Part shown: positions 1 through 8,687 of the stretch, in pieces | Layout of the letters: each line of letters starts with the position of its first letter | Numbering within the stretch: position 1 is the first letter of the stretch | Assembly (NCBI RefSeq): GCF_900168165.1 | Contig: NZ_FUYV01000001.1 | Coordinates: 62,001-126,000 of the forward strand | Direction: 5' to 3' | Length of the DNA stretch: 64,000 nucleotides | Source of the DNA: Alkalitalea saponilacus | GTDB taxonomy: Bacteria; Bacteroidota; Bacteroidia; Bacteroidales; Marinilabiliaceae | Notes under the pieces: generated by a model | Seen by the model: the letters and a program-made list of their open reading frames with translations, nothing else | Databases searched by the model: none | What the model was told of the DNA's origin: nothing | Translations under genes and position numbers: made by a program

Positions 1-1
1 T

Positions 2-700
2 CTTGAAGGATTCGACTTTTTGCGCAATGTCTGGTTCCGCACAGGCGCTTCGATTGAAGGCGCCAGTGTATATGGCGAATCAGACGGACTTCTGATAGGT
101 GGCCATCAACCGGTGGATCGGACACGTTTAATCGGAAACCACTCCTGGACGCCGGTGGCAAATGCCCGAAGCCTCCGACTCGGATACAGCGCCACTCTGG
201 GTGTTGATGGAAGCACGCAGCTCTGGAACGAGTTTATTGAATTGCGAGATAATTATATTGTAGGAAATACTTATACGCGAGGACAATGGAGATCTGCAAT
301 AGCCGAAAACAACCAATTTTTTGGTGCAGAAATCGGACCACATCCTTCTGATTTCCCAAACAATTCATACTCCAACCGTCTGCCAACCGGGACCAAAGTG
401 GTTGTGCAAAACAATCAGTACGATTCAGGTAGGTTTGACCTAATTATATATAACTGGAATGATCAGAGTCAGGTTAACGCGGATCTTTCAAACCATCTGC
501 AAAGCGGACAATCATACCGAATTTACAGTGTGTTTGACTTGTGGGGAACCCCGGTAGCCAGTGGAACATACCAGGGAGGAAATGTATCTGTACCCATGGG
601 AACTGTTGCTCCACCTCAGCCCAACGGATTTCCAAATGCCATTACAGGAGCCGACAACCCCGGCAGAACCTTTGGTGTTTTTATTCTCAGAGTTCAATAA
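2..700 (+). CDS. C-terminal part of a secreted beta-rich protein (partial, 5' end outside window)
   Basis: The reading frame is open from base 2, so the gene starts before the window; an internal TTG at 20 is not a credible start. About 232 residues are visible. The first part has short repeating polar/hydrophobic strands (for example RLIGNHSW and ELRDNYIVGNT) like the rungs of a right-handed beta-helix. The last 90 residues (IYNWNDQSQVNADLSNHL, then SGTYQGGNVSVPMG) look like a C-terminal beta-sandwich found in secreted Bacteroidota proteins. No catalytic motif can be placed. A strong terminator follows at 748-792. The family is not recognised; the beta-helix call is an inference. Confidence 0.6.
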   Translation, partial: LEGFDFLRNVWFRTGASIEGASVYGESDGLLIGGHQPVDRTRLIGNHSWTPVANARSLRLGYSATLGVDGSTQLWNEFIELRDNYIVGNTYTRGQWRSAIAENNQFFGAEIGPHPSDFPNNSYSNRLPTGTKVVVQNNQYDSGRFDLIIYNWNDQSQVNADLSNHLQSGQSYRIYSVFDLWGTPVASGTYQGGNVSVPMGTVAPPQPNGFPNAITGADNPGRTFGVFILRVQ

Positions 701-747
701 AGTAATGGGAGAAGGATAAACATTCTCCGCTTTCAAACGTTAAATCA

Positions 748-792
748 TAACACTTCGAAGAATTAAATGTATCTTCGAAGTGTTAGTTTTTA
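748..792 (+). terminator. Rho-independent terminator
   Basis: Perfect 13-bp stem (748-760 with 773-785), 12-nt loop, followed by GTTTTT. It closes the first gene. It also overlaps the TTG at 780 that would extend lipA upstream, which argues for the lipA start at 825. Confidence 0.85.
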
Positions 793-824
793 ATGGATTA
801 TCGAAAACAACAACATCAATAAAA

Positions 825-1694
825 ATGGTTAAAATTCAACAACGCAGATCTAAACCCGATTGGCTTAAAATTCAACTTCCCAATACTTCTGAATACAGCT
901 GGATGCATAAAACCATCCGTGATCATAAACTGCACACCATCTGTACCAGTGGAAAATGTCCCAATGCAGCAGAATGCTGGGGAGCCGGAACAGCCACATT
1001 CATGATATTGGGAGATACCTGTACGCGTGCTTGCAAATTTTGTAACGTAAAAACAGGAAAACCCGGACCGGTAGACTTTAAAGAGCCTTTCCGAATAGCT
1101 CGTTCCATACAGATTATGAAGATTAAACATGCTGTTATCACCTCTGTAGATCGTGATGATTTGCCCGATGGAGGAGCAGGTGTTTGGGTTGAGACCATCA
1201 AAAAAGTGAAAGAGGTGAATCCCGGCATAACCATGGAAGTGCTGATTCCAGATTTTCAGGGGATGACAAACCTGGTGGATCAGATCATAGATGCAGAACC
1301 TGAAGTGATAAGCCACAATGTGGAAACGGTTCGCCGGTTAACACCGCAAATCCGTTCCAGAGCCAAATATGACGTTAGCCTTGATGTGCTTAAGCACATT
1401 GCCGGCCGGGGTGTTGTTGCCAAATCCGGGATAATGTTAGGATTGGGAGAAACTCAGGAAGAAGTTCTTGAAACCATGGACGACCTTGTTAATCAGGGAG
1501 TAAAAGTTCTCACCATCGGACAATACCTACAGCCTTCAGCAGTGCATCTGGAGGTTCAGGAGTATATAACTCCTGAACAATTCAAAATTTATGAGATAGA
1601 AGGATTAAAAAAAGGGTTTAAATTTGTGGAAAGTGGTCCGTTGGTAAGATCATCCTACCACGCCGAAAAACATATTAATGCGTTAAATGATTAA
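825..1694 (+). CDS. lipA: Lipoyl synthase
   Basis: Radical SAM enzyme that inserts two sulfurs into protein-bound octanoyl groups to make lipoyl cofactors. The 289-residue product has the auxiliary iron-sulfur cluster cysteines C40, C45 and C51 (CTSGKCPNAAEC) and the radical SAM motif C66/C70/C73 (CTRACKFC). The family's C-terminal RSSYHA motif is also present. ATG at 825 is chosen because an in-frame extension to 780 would run through the preceding terminator hairpin. It overlaps lipB by 8 nt, so the two are co-transcribed and together form the endogenous lipoate pathway. Confidence 0.97.
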   Translation: MVKIQQRRSKPDWLKIQLPNTSEYSWMHKTIRDHKLHTICTSGKCPNAAECWGAGTATFMILGDTCTRACKFCNVKTGKPGPVDFKEPFRIARSIQIMKIKHAVITSVDRDDLPDGGAGVWVETIKKVKEVNPGITMEVLIPDFQGMTNLVDQIIDAEPEVISHNVETVRRLTPQIRSRAKYDVSLDVLKHIAGRGVVAKSGIMLGLGETQEEVLETMDDLVNQGVKVLTIGQYLQPSAVHLEVQEYITPEQFKIYEIEGLKKGFKFVESGPLVRSSYHAEKHINALND

Positions 1695-2403
1695 AATGCA
1701 ACATACTACCATTTTCCACAATCCCGGAAAAGTTGATTACAAACAGGAGTGGGATCATCAGGAGCAACTCTTCGATGAAGTCGTAAACACAAAACTTCAT
1801 AACCGGGAGAATCCCGGATCGAAGGAACCTGTAAAGCACCATCTGATTTTTTGCGAACACCCCCATGTTTACACACTTGGGAAAAGCGGAATGCCATCAA
1901 ATCTCTTAATTACCGATGACCTGCTTAAGAAGATCGATGCCGTATTTTATAAAATCAATCGTGGTGGTGACATCACTTACCATGGCCCCGGCCAATTGGT
2001 GGGATATCCCATATTTGACCTGGAAGAGATGGGACTTAGCATCAAGGAGTACATATTCAATCTGGAGGAGGCCATTATTCTGACATTAAAAGAGATTGGA
2101 ATTTTGGGATCGAGATTAGAAGGTGCAACAGGTGTGTGGCTTGACACCGATAAGCCGGCACAAAGCCGGAAAATATGTGCCATTGGTGTAAGAGCAAGCC
2201 GGCATGTCTCCATGCACGGCTTCGCACTCAATATCAATACAAATCTTGATTACTTCAGGTATATCAATCCATGTGGATTTATCGATAAAGGGGTTACATC
2301 CATCGAAAATGAATTAAATCAACAGCAGGACTTTACAGAAATAAGCCGGATTGTTAAGGACAAACTTACCGATGTTTTTCAATTACATTTTGAAGTTTCG
2401 TGA
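1687..2403 (+). CDS. lipB: Octanoyltransferase (lipoate-protein ligase B)
   Basis: Transfers octanoyl from acyl carrier protein to lipoyl domains, supplying the substrate of LipA. 238 residues, the usual family size. Visible motifs are RGGDITYHGPGQ (92-103), the catalytic lysine K162 in SRKICAIGV and the catalytic cysteine C196 in NPCGF. It starts inside the lipA 3' end, so coupled translation is likely; a second ATG at 1696 is possible. This lipA-lipB order is a two-gene pathway operon. Confidence 0.96.
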   Translation: MIKMQHTTIFHNPGKVDYKQEWDHQEQLFDEVVNTKLHNRENPGSKEPVKHHLIFCEHPHVYTLGKSGMPSNLLITDDLLKKIDAVFYKINRGGDITYHGPGQLVGYPIFDLEEMGLSIKEYIFNLEEAIILTLKEIGILGSRLEGATGVWLDTDKPAQSRKICAIGVRASRHVSMHGFALNINTNLDYFRYINPCGFIDKGVTSIENELNQQQDFTEISRIVKDKLTDVFQLHFEVS

Positions 2404-2423
2404 GGATGGAGTGTTAAAAAACC

Positions 2424-2431
2424 TATCTTTG
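2424..2431 (+). promoter_or_regulatory. -7 element of a Bacteroidota promoter (recJ)
   Basis: TATCTTTG matches TAnnTTTG, 46 nt before the recJ ATG. No convincing -33 TTG is seen at the right spacing, so recJ may also be read from lipA-lipB. Confidence 0.45.
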
Positions 2432-2477
2432 TATTATTGTTGAATAATCATGATCAACCCGGCACGAAAATCAGGTA

Positions 2478-4199
2478 ATGGAAAAACGTTGGAGCATAAA
2501 GGATGAGGTGGATGAAGACTTAATTTTACAATTAAGTCAGGCCATTAATGTAGATGAAATTCTTGCAAAGTTGCTGATTCAAAGAAAGGTAACCAATTTT
2601 GATGACGCAAAAACCTATTTTCGCCCAGCCTTGGATCATTTACACGATCCTTTCATAATGAAAGACATGGACAAAGCCGTTAAACGGCTTTTGTCAGCTA
2701 TACGCAACGGCGAAAAAATCATGATCTATGGTGATTATGATGTGGACGGCACCACTTCAGTTGCATTGGTTTACTCGTTTCTTCGCCATTATTATCAAAA
2801 TCTGGAGTTTTACATCCCCGACAGGTACAAAGAAGGTTACGGCATTTCCATGGAAGGCATTGAATTTGCTCACGATGCCGGTTGTCATTTGATCATATCC
2901 CTGGATTGTGGAGTTAAAGCTGTTACAAAAATAGCCCAGGCAAAAAAAATGGGTATTGATTTTATTGTCTGCGACCACCATACGCCCGGAAGCGAACTGC
3001 CCGTTGCTGCTGCCTGTCTCGATCCCAAACGCGAAGACTGTGAATATCCGGAGAAGGAGCTTTCAGGATGCGGTGTCGGGTTCAAATTCATGCAGGCCTT
3101 TTGTCGAACCATGAACTATCCCGAGGAAGAGTTGTATAACTATCTCGATCTGGTGGCAGTAAGCATTGCCTCCGACATTGTCCCAATTACCGGCGAGAAC
3201 CGCGTGTTAGCAGCGTTTGGTCTGGAAAAACTCAATAGGGATCCTCGTACCGGACTAAAAAGCATCATCCAGATAGCCAACATGGAGCACCGGGAGTTTC
3301 TCATCAGTGATATTGTTTTTAAAATTGGCCCCCGAATTAACGCCGCAGGCCGGATTGAATCAGGCAGGGATGCAGTAGAGTTACTCATAAGTGAAGATAA
3401 ATCTCTGGCCGAAAAAATGAGTCAGGACATCAACGTCTGCAATGAAACACGAAAGGATCTGGACAGGTTAACCACTCAGGAAGCATTGGATTTAATTGAT
3501 GCCAGTGAGGAGATGAAAGCGCAAAAAGCAACAGTCCTGTTTAAACCGGACTGGCACAAAGGGGTCATCGGAATTGTAGCGTCGAGACTAACAGACAGTT
3601 ACTATCGTCCCACTGTAATTCTTACGCAGAGCCAGGGGATGGCCACCGGTTCAGCCAGATCAGTAGATGGTTTCGACCTTTACAAGGCGATTGAGTCGTG
3701 TAGCGACCTGTTGGTTAACTTTGGAGGACACATGTATGCTGCCGGTTTAACCATGCAAATAGAGAAAATTCCGGAATTTACACGCCGATTTAACAAATAT
3801 GTTGAAGAGAACATCCTTCCGGAGCAGTTAATTCCCCAAATTGAGATCGATGCAGACATCATGCTCAGGGACATTACACCGAAATTTTTCAGAATACTAA
3901 AACAGTTCACACCATACGGACCGGGAAATATGAAGCCGGTTTTTATAACCAGAAGAGTGGTGGATTACGGAACCAGCAAACTGGTTGGAAAAGATCGCGA
4001 TCACGTAAAGTTGGAGTTAATTGAGGAGGGATCCGCTACCATTATGCAGGGAATAGGGTTTGGTATGGGAAAGTATATTAAGCAGATAAAAAGTGGAGAC
4101 TATTTTGACATTTGCTATACCATTGAAGAAAATGTGTTCAATGGAAACACTTCCATTCAACTGATGATCAAAGATATGAGATTTCCTTACAGTGTTTAA
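2478..4199 (+). CDS. recJ: Single-stranded-DNA-specific exonuclease RecJ
   Basis: 5'-3' ssDNA exonuclease of recombinational and mismatch repair. 573 residues, normal for RecJ. The DHH phosphoesterase core shows DYDVDG (86-91), the second motif region SLDCG (141-145) and D166-H167-H168 (CDHHTPG). The DHHA1 part carries GGHMYAAGL, and a C-terminal OB-like domain follows. It starts 74 nt after lipB with a TAnnTTTG element between them. It ends convergently with the EamA gene; no clear hairpin is seen in the 63-nt gap. Confidence 0.96.
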   Translation: MEKRWSIKDEVDEDLILQLSQAINVDEILAKLLIQRKVTNFDDAKTYFRPALDHLHDPFIMKDMDKAVKRLLSAIRNGEKIMIYGDYDVDGTTSVALVYSFLRHYYQNLEFYIPDRYKEGYGISMEGIEFAHDAGCHLIISLDCGVKAVTKIAQAKKMGIDFIVCDHHTPGSELPVAAACLDPKREDCEYPEKELSGCGVGFKFMQAFCRTMNYPEEELYNYLDLVAVSIASDIVPITGENRVLAAFGLEKLNRDPRTGLKSIIQIANMEHREFLISDIVFKIGPRINAAGRIESGRDAVELLISEDKSLAEKMSQDINVCNETRKDLDRLTTQEALDLIDASEEMKAQKATVLFKPDWHKGVIGIVASRLTDSYYRPTVILTQSQGMATGSARSVDGFDLYKAIESCSDLLVNFGGHMYAAGLTMQIEKIPEFTRRFNKYVEENILPEQLIPQIEIDADIMLRDITPKFFRILKQFTPYGPGNMKPVFITRRVVDYGTSKLVGKDRDHVKLELIEEGSATIMQGIGFGMGKYIKQIKSGDYFDICYTIEENVFNGNTSIQLMIKDMRFPYSV

Positions 4200-4262
4200 A
4201 ACATTGATTTTCACTCTCCCCTGTCTGCAAAAACCAGCGCAATGTCAATCTTGATGTCTGAT

Positions 4263-5201
4263 CTAATCATTCTTTATTCGTGTCCTTTTCCATTTCCACT
4301 GCACTTTTCTGGCACCTACCGCAAGAGCAACTCCACCGAGTACCATTAATGCACCAATGTATGCCATTGGTGCCATTGGAGGCGATTCAAACCAATGAAC
4401 ATTGATCAATAAAAGAATTTCTAAGATGATAAAGGTAATGATGGGATTTAGTGTCACTATCATACTTATGCGGTTGGCCTCCGTATATTTAAGTGCCATA
4501 GATAACCCGCCATATGCCAGAATGGTATTTAAGGCCAGAAAAAGAAACAACAAACAAACAATTGGGGAATTCAGCAAATAGAGCGATTGAAAATCAGCAA
4601 ATGGAATAAAAATCAAGGCAGGAATTCCATAAATGATCAGATTGATTTGCATGGGGGCCATTCTTTTAACCATTATCTTATTAATGATAGCATAACCAGT
4701 CCATGCCAAAGCTCCGGCAAACGTCCATAAAGCTCCTATTCTGAGAGCCCCTCCTCCATCTGGCATTACCTGCATTTGCTGGTGATAAAAGAAATAGAAG
4801 CCGGTAGCGGCCAAAAGGAATCCTGTGATTCGAATAAAATTAATCTTCTCTTTAAAGATTATGAACCCAATCAGAGCCAGATTAACAGGGCCGGCCTGAA
4901 TAATAACCTGTGAAACAGCTGGGCCTGCATGTTCAATTCCTTGCTGAAACCCAAAGAAATTAATGCCCAGCAACACACCTCCCAACAACAAAATCTTTGG
5001 AGGGTTTCTTAAAACGCGAAGAGAGCGTGGACTCCTGAAAAGATAAAAAAGTATTAAAATTAAAAAGCTTGCAGCAAATCGCCACCAAACAATGGTGTAT
5101 GAATCTGTGTAATTCAGTGCTATTTTTAATGCTATGGCGAGTAATCCCCACATCAATGCCGATAAACAGGCCAACAATATTCCTTTAGTGGAATCCTTCA
5201 T
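4263..5201 (-). CDS. DMT-superfamily (EamA) transporter
   Basis: 312-residue inner-membrane protein with about ten hydrophobic segments arranged as two EamA repeats (first from residue ~7, second from ~150), ending in a basic tail. EamA proteins export or import small metabolites such as amino acids; the substrate cannot be read from sequence. It is transcribed alone and divergently from the lipoprotein at 5298. A -7 element, TATTTTTG on the minus strand at 5225-5232, lies 24 nt upstream of the ATG. Confidence 0.9.
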   Translation of the reverse strand: MKDSTKGILLACLSALMWGLLAIALKIALNYTDSYTIVWWRFAASFLILILFYLFRSPRSLRVLRNPPKILLLGGVLLGINFFGFQQGIEHAGPAVSQVIIQAGPVNLALIGFIIFKEKINFIRITGFLLAATGFYFFYHQQMQVMPDGGGALRIGALWTFAGALAWTGYAIINKIMVKRMAPMQINLIIYGIPALIFIPFADFQSLYLLNSPIVCLLFLFLALNTILAYGGLSMALKYTEANRISMIVTLNPIITFIILEILLLINVHWFESPPMAPMAYIGALMVLGGVALAVGARKVQWKWKRTRIKND

Positions 5202-5224
5202 TAAAATTTATTTTTTAGCTGATG

Positions 5225-5273
5225 CAAAAATACAATAAGGCCGTACAAAATAAATTATAATCAGTTATATTTG
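5225..5273. promoter_or_regulatory. Divergent promoter pair (EamA gene / lipoprotein gene)
   Basis: Minus-strand TATTTTTG at 5225-5232 serves the EamA gene; plus-strand TATATTTG at 5266-5273 serves the gene at 5298. Both fit TAnnTTTG and both lie about 25 nt from their start codons. No good -33 boxes are seen. Confidence 0.5.
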
Positions 5274-5297
5274 TACAAACTAAAACAACCATCAATT

Positions 5298-6131
5298 ATG
5301 AAACGACTCTTAAACCACACAACATTAGTCAGTCTCATTATTCTGTTCTCTTTCATAATAAGTGCTTGCCGCACAGGAAGAACTTCTTCAGGAGATGACG
5401 GCAATCAAACCGAAACATTAGATAAAGCCAGGGTAGAACAAGATGTACGCGAATTTGTTTATCCTCTGCCCACAAGCTTTGAAACGACAGAAATGCTTAA
5501 CAGGATAGGTGCTTCATATATTCTGACCCTCAGCAACCCTGTGTCCAATGTTGAGCGATACCTGACAGAAAAATCAAAAGCCATCAACCTGGGGATATAT
5601 AGTACAGATTTGAGTTATGCAAGTACATACAACCAGAGACAGGCTACCATTGATTATATGAATGTAAGCAAGCGCTTGATTGACGCATTGAATATCTCAG
5701 GCGCAGTAAGCCCGGACATCATTGATCAGATAGAAGCCAACCAGGACGACAAGGAGAAACTTGTTGAACTGATTACCAATACTTTTTATAACACCTACGA
5801 ACACCTTAACAGAGCAGGACGCGGTTCTGTTTCCATGCTTGTTTTGGCTGGAAGTTGGGTAGAGGCTCTTTATATTGCCACCCATATTTCTGAGGATACT
5901 TATCAAAACAAAGAAATGGTGGCCATTGTCATGAATCAGAAATCATCTCTTAATAAACTTTTGTCCCTGATGGAAGTTGTAAAAGACAATCCTGCTATTG
6001 ACGAAGTAATGCAGCAACTAAAGCCCATTCAGAGAGTTTACAACTCCATTGAAGATGGAGCCATAACAGAGCGTCAGTTGAGACAAATTACCGATAAAGT
6101 ATATGTTGTTCGCAACCAAATGGTTGAGTAA
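5298..6131 (+). CDS. Predicted lipoprotein of unknown function
   Basis: 277 residues starting at ATG 5298; the frame extends to 5271, but that would begin inside the promoter element at 5266-5273. The N-terminus is a lipoprotein signal: basic MKRLLN, a hydrophobic stretch, then lipobox SAC with C24 or so and a short polar linker. The rest is mostly alpha-helical with no transmembrane segment, so it is probably a lipid-anchored periplasmic or outer-membrane protein. No family is recognised. It is monocistronic, closed by the strong hairpin at 6153-6200. Confidence 0.75.
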   Translation: MKRLLNHTTLVSLIILFSFIISACRTGRTSSGDDGNQTETLDKARVEQDVREFVYPLPTSFETTEMLNRIGASYILTLSNPVSNVERYLTEKSKAINLGIYSTDLSYASTYNQRQATIDYMNVSKRLIDALNISGAVSPDIIDQIEANQDDKEKLVELITNTFYNTYEHLNRAGRGSVSMLVLAGSWVEALYIATHISEDTYQNKEMVAIVMNQKSSLNKLLSLMEVVKDNPAIDEVMQQLKPIQRVYNSIEDGAITERQLRQITDKVYVVRNQMVE

Positions 6132-6152
6132 CTATCAGTAACAATTTTGAAT

Positions 6153-6200
6153 ATAACCAAAAGAGGTTGAACCCAATCAGGTTCAACCTCTTTTGGTTAT
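6153..6200 (+). terminator. Strong hairpin terminator with 21-bp perfect stem
   Basis: Arms 6153-6173 and 6180-6200 are perfectly complementary over 21 bp with a 6-nt loop (CAATCA), followed by ATTTCTC. The stem is unusually long for a bacterial terminator. It separates the lipoprotein gene from the comM-like gene in the same direction. Confidence 0.85.
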
Positions 6201-6306
6201 ATTTCTCTATAAAATTTCCTACTCATAAAGTATCAAACAAAATAATTTCATAAATTGTATGAAAATTAACCAATGACCCTGATCCGGTCTCTTAATCATT
6301 TTCCCA

Positions 6307-7845
6307 ATGCTAGTAAAAACCCATGGCGCTGCAGTTACAGGCATTGACGCCATTCCCATCACAATTGAGGTTGACATATCCCGGGGAATCCGATTTTTCA
6401 TGGTTGGATTGCCCGACAACGCTGTAAAGGAAAGTCAGCAAAGAATTGAATCGGTATTCCGAATTTATAACTATGAATGGCCCGGAAAGCGGATTGTTAT
6501 AAATATGGCTCCGGCCGATACAAGAAAGGAAGGATCGGCATACGATCTGCCTTTGGCTATAGGCATTCTGGCAGGTGACCAACAAATATCCGACAGCATA
6601 ATTGGTGACTATATGATGATGGGGGAACTGTCGTTAGATGGCAGTTTAAATCCAATAAAAGGAGCACTTCCCATTGCCGTTCGTGCACAAAAGGAGGGTT
6701 TTAAAGGCCTCATCATACCAAAAGCCAATGCCAGAGAGGCTGCAGTTGTTGAAGAACTAGATGTGTATGGAGCTGAAAACATGCAACAGGTCATTGACTT
6801 TTTAAATGGTAAACCAATGCTGGAAAAGACGGTTGTGGATACCCATCAGGAGTTTATGGAAGGATTACATGGCTGCGAAATTGATTTTTCAGATGTAAAA
6901 GGTCAGGAAAGTGTGAAACGATCGCTGGAGATTGCTGCTGCTGGTTCGCACAATCTCATAATGATTGGCCCGCCCGGTGCTGGAAAATCAATGCTGGCCA
7001 AGCGATTGGCGTCCATTTTGCCGCCCATGCAACTTTCCGAAGCGCTTGAAACCACCAAAATTCATTCAGTGGCAGGAAAACTTGGAGGAAACACGGCTCT
7101 GCTTACGCAGCGGCCGTTCAGAAGCCCTCATCACACTATTTCTGATGTAGCCTTGGTCGGCGGTGGGACTTATCCTCAGCCCGGAGAGATTTCTTTGGCT
7201 CACAATGGAATTCTTTTTTTAGATGAACTTCCGGAATTTAAACGTACCGTGTTGGAGGTATTACGTCAACCACTAGAAGATAGGTTAATCAGCATATCCA
7301 GAGCGAAATTTGCTCTGGAGTATCCGGCAAGTTTCACTCTTGTGGCCAGTATGAACCCGTGCCCGTGTGGATTTTACAATCATCCTGAAAAAAGATGCGT
7401 TTGTTCACCCGGTGTGGTTCAAAAGTATCTCAGCAGAATTTCAGGCCCTTTACTTGATCGGATTGACATACACATAGAAGTTGTTCCGGTGCCATTTAAC
7501 AAGTTGGCCGAAGCGCCAACTTCAGAAAAAAGTCATGAAGTCAGGGAGAGGGTAATCAAGGCCAGGGAAATTCAGACGTTACGTTACAAGAAACATCCAA
7601 AAATACATTGTAATGCACAAATGACCAGTAAACTTTTGGCACAATATGCTGTTTTAGATGAATCAGGGAGTATGATATTAAAAAATGCCATGGAAAAACT
7701 GGATCTGTCGGCGCGTGCATACGACAGAATTCTTAAAGTTTCAAGAACCATTGCTGATTTAGAAGCTTCAGAAAGCATCAAATCTCATCATGTTGCCGAG
7801 GCCGTTCAATACCGCAGTCTAGACAGAGAAGGATGGGCCGGTTAA
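6307..7845 (+). CDS. comM: YifB/ComM-family Mg-chelatase-like AAA+ ATPase
   Basis: 512 residues, normal for YifB/ComM. The N-terminal Lon-protease-like fold (residues 1-170, starting MLVKTHGAAVTGIDA) precedes an AAA+ module with Walker A GPPGAGKS (221-228). Walker B is ILFLDELPEF, and a cysteine-rich MNPCPCGFY...CVCSP loop follows, then the C-terminal Mg-chelatase domain. ComM homologues act as branch-migration helicases in natural transformation and recombination. That role is inferred from the family; no other competence genes except comF are in the window. Confidence 0.93.
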   Translation: MLVKTHGAAVTGIDAIPITIEVDISRGIRFFMVGLPDNAVKESQQRIESVFRIYNYEWPGKRIVINMAPADTRKEGSAYDLPLAIGILAGDQQISDSIIGDYMMMGELSLDGSLNPIKGALPIAVRAQKEGFKGLIIPKANAREAAVVEELDVYGAENMQQVIDFLNGKPMLEKTVVDTHQEFMEGLHGCEIDFSDVKGQESVKRSLEIAAAGSHNLIMIGPPGAGKSMLAKRLASILPPMQLSEALETTKIHSVAGKLGGNTALLTQRPFRSPHHTISDVALVGGGTYPQPGEISLAHNGILFLDELPEFKRTVLEVLRQPLEDRLISISRAKFALEYPASFTLVASMNPCPCGFYNHPEKRCVCSPGVVQKYLSRISGPLLDRIDIHIEVVPVPFNKLAEAPTSEKSHEVRERVIKAREIQTLRYKKHPKIHCNAQMTSKLLAQYAVLDESGSMILKNAMEKLDLSARAYDRILKVSRTIADLEASESIKSHHVAEAVQYRSLDREGWAG

Positions 7846-7904
7846 GCATTTGTAACAATTTGTTAGAGATTTATTAATCAAAAAGCATTTTATTTGCTGA
7901 TACA

Positions 7905-8618
7905 ATGACTAAAAAACGAAAAAATCAAACAACAGAACTCGATATGTCGACAAATATTTTAATGGAACCAATTGGACGATTAATGGGACTTAGATATAAA
8001 TCACACCCCTGGCATGGAATAGATATCGGAGAAAAAACTCCCGATGAAGTCATCTGCTTCATTGAAGTGGTACCCACAGATACCATTAAGTACGAAATAG
8101 ATAAGGCAAGTGGATACTTGCGTATCGACAGACCCCAAAAATATTCAAACGTGGTTCCATCTCTGTATGGATTTATTCCGCAGACATACTGTGGAAGATT
8201 GGTAGGTGATTTCAGTGCAGAAAAATCAGGCCGGAAAAATGTAAAGGGAGATGGTGATCCACTTGACATTTGCGTGCTGACTGAAAAAGATGTGATGCAC
8301 GGCGATATTCTCGCCGAAGCCATCCCAATAGGGGGGTTCAGAATGATTGATAACGATGCCGCCGATGACAAGATCATTTCGGTTTTAAAAGGCGATGTAG
8401 TATACGGCGACATAAGAGATGTCTCTGACTTACCGGATTTGGTAGTTGAAAGACTAAAACACTATTTCCTTACCTACAAAGATATGCCCGGTATGAATCG
8501 TGAATCTGAAATAACGCATACGTACAATGCTGAAGAAGCAAAAGAGGTTATTAAGTTATCAATGAAAGATTATGAGGGACGATTTGAGAAGCTTAGAAAT
8601 GCACTCTCATCTTACTAG
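7905..8618 (+). CDS. ppa: Inorganic pyrophosphatase (family I)
   Basis: Hydrolyses pyrophosphate to phosphate in the cytoplasm. 237 residues; the metal-binding signature DGDPLD has its three aspartates at 116, 118 and 121. The substrate-loop region includes RPQKYSNVVPSLYGFIPQTYC. The N-terminus is about 40 residues longer than in minimal bacterial enzymes; ATG 7944 (MSTNILM) is an alternative start. Convergent with the Na/Pi cotransporter gene and separated from it by a shared terminator. The juxtaposition of a phosphate-releasing enzyme and a phosphate transporter may be coincidental. Confidence 0.95.
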   Translation: MTKKRKNQTTELDMSTNILMEPIGRLMGLRYKSHPWHGIDIGEKTPDEVICFIEVVPTDTIKYEIDKASGYLRIDRPQKYSNVVPSLYGFIPQTYCGRLVGDFSAEKSGRKNVKGDGDPLDICVLTEKDVMHGDILAEAIPIGGFRMIDNDAADDKIISVLKGDVVYGDIRDVSDLPDLVVERLKHYFLTYKDMPGMNRESEITHTYNAEEAKEVIKLSMKDYEGRFEKLRNALSSY

Positions 8619-8629
8619 AGCATTAAAAT

Positions 8630-8660
8630 AATAAAGGGAGTCTCATGAGCTCCCTTTATT
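8630..8660. terminator. Bidirectional terminator between ppa and the Na/Pi cotransporter gene
   Basis: 11-bp stem (8630-8640 with 8650-8660) around a 9-nt loop. It is flanked by A-rich sequence on the left and TTTGTT on the right, so it can serve both convergent genes. Confidence 0.75.
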
Positions 8661-8687
8661 TGTTCTATCATGTTGGTTTTTGAATTC

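Noticed and set aside
7925-8413. 162-residue antisense frame in ppa
   Set aside because: Lies fully inside a well-supported gene in the opposite strand; amino acid composition is serine/proline-rich as expected for a shadow.
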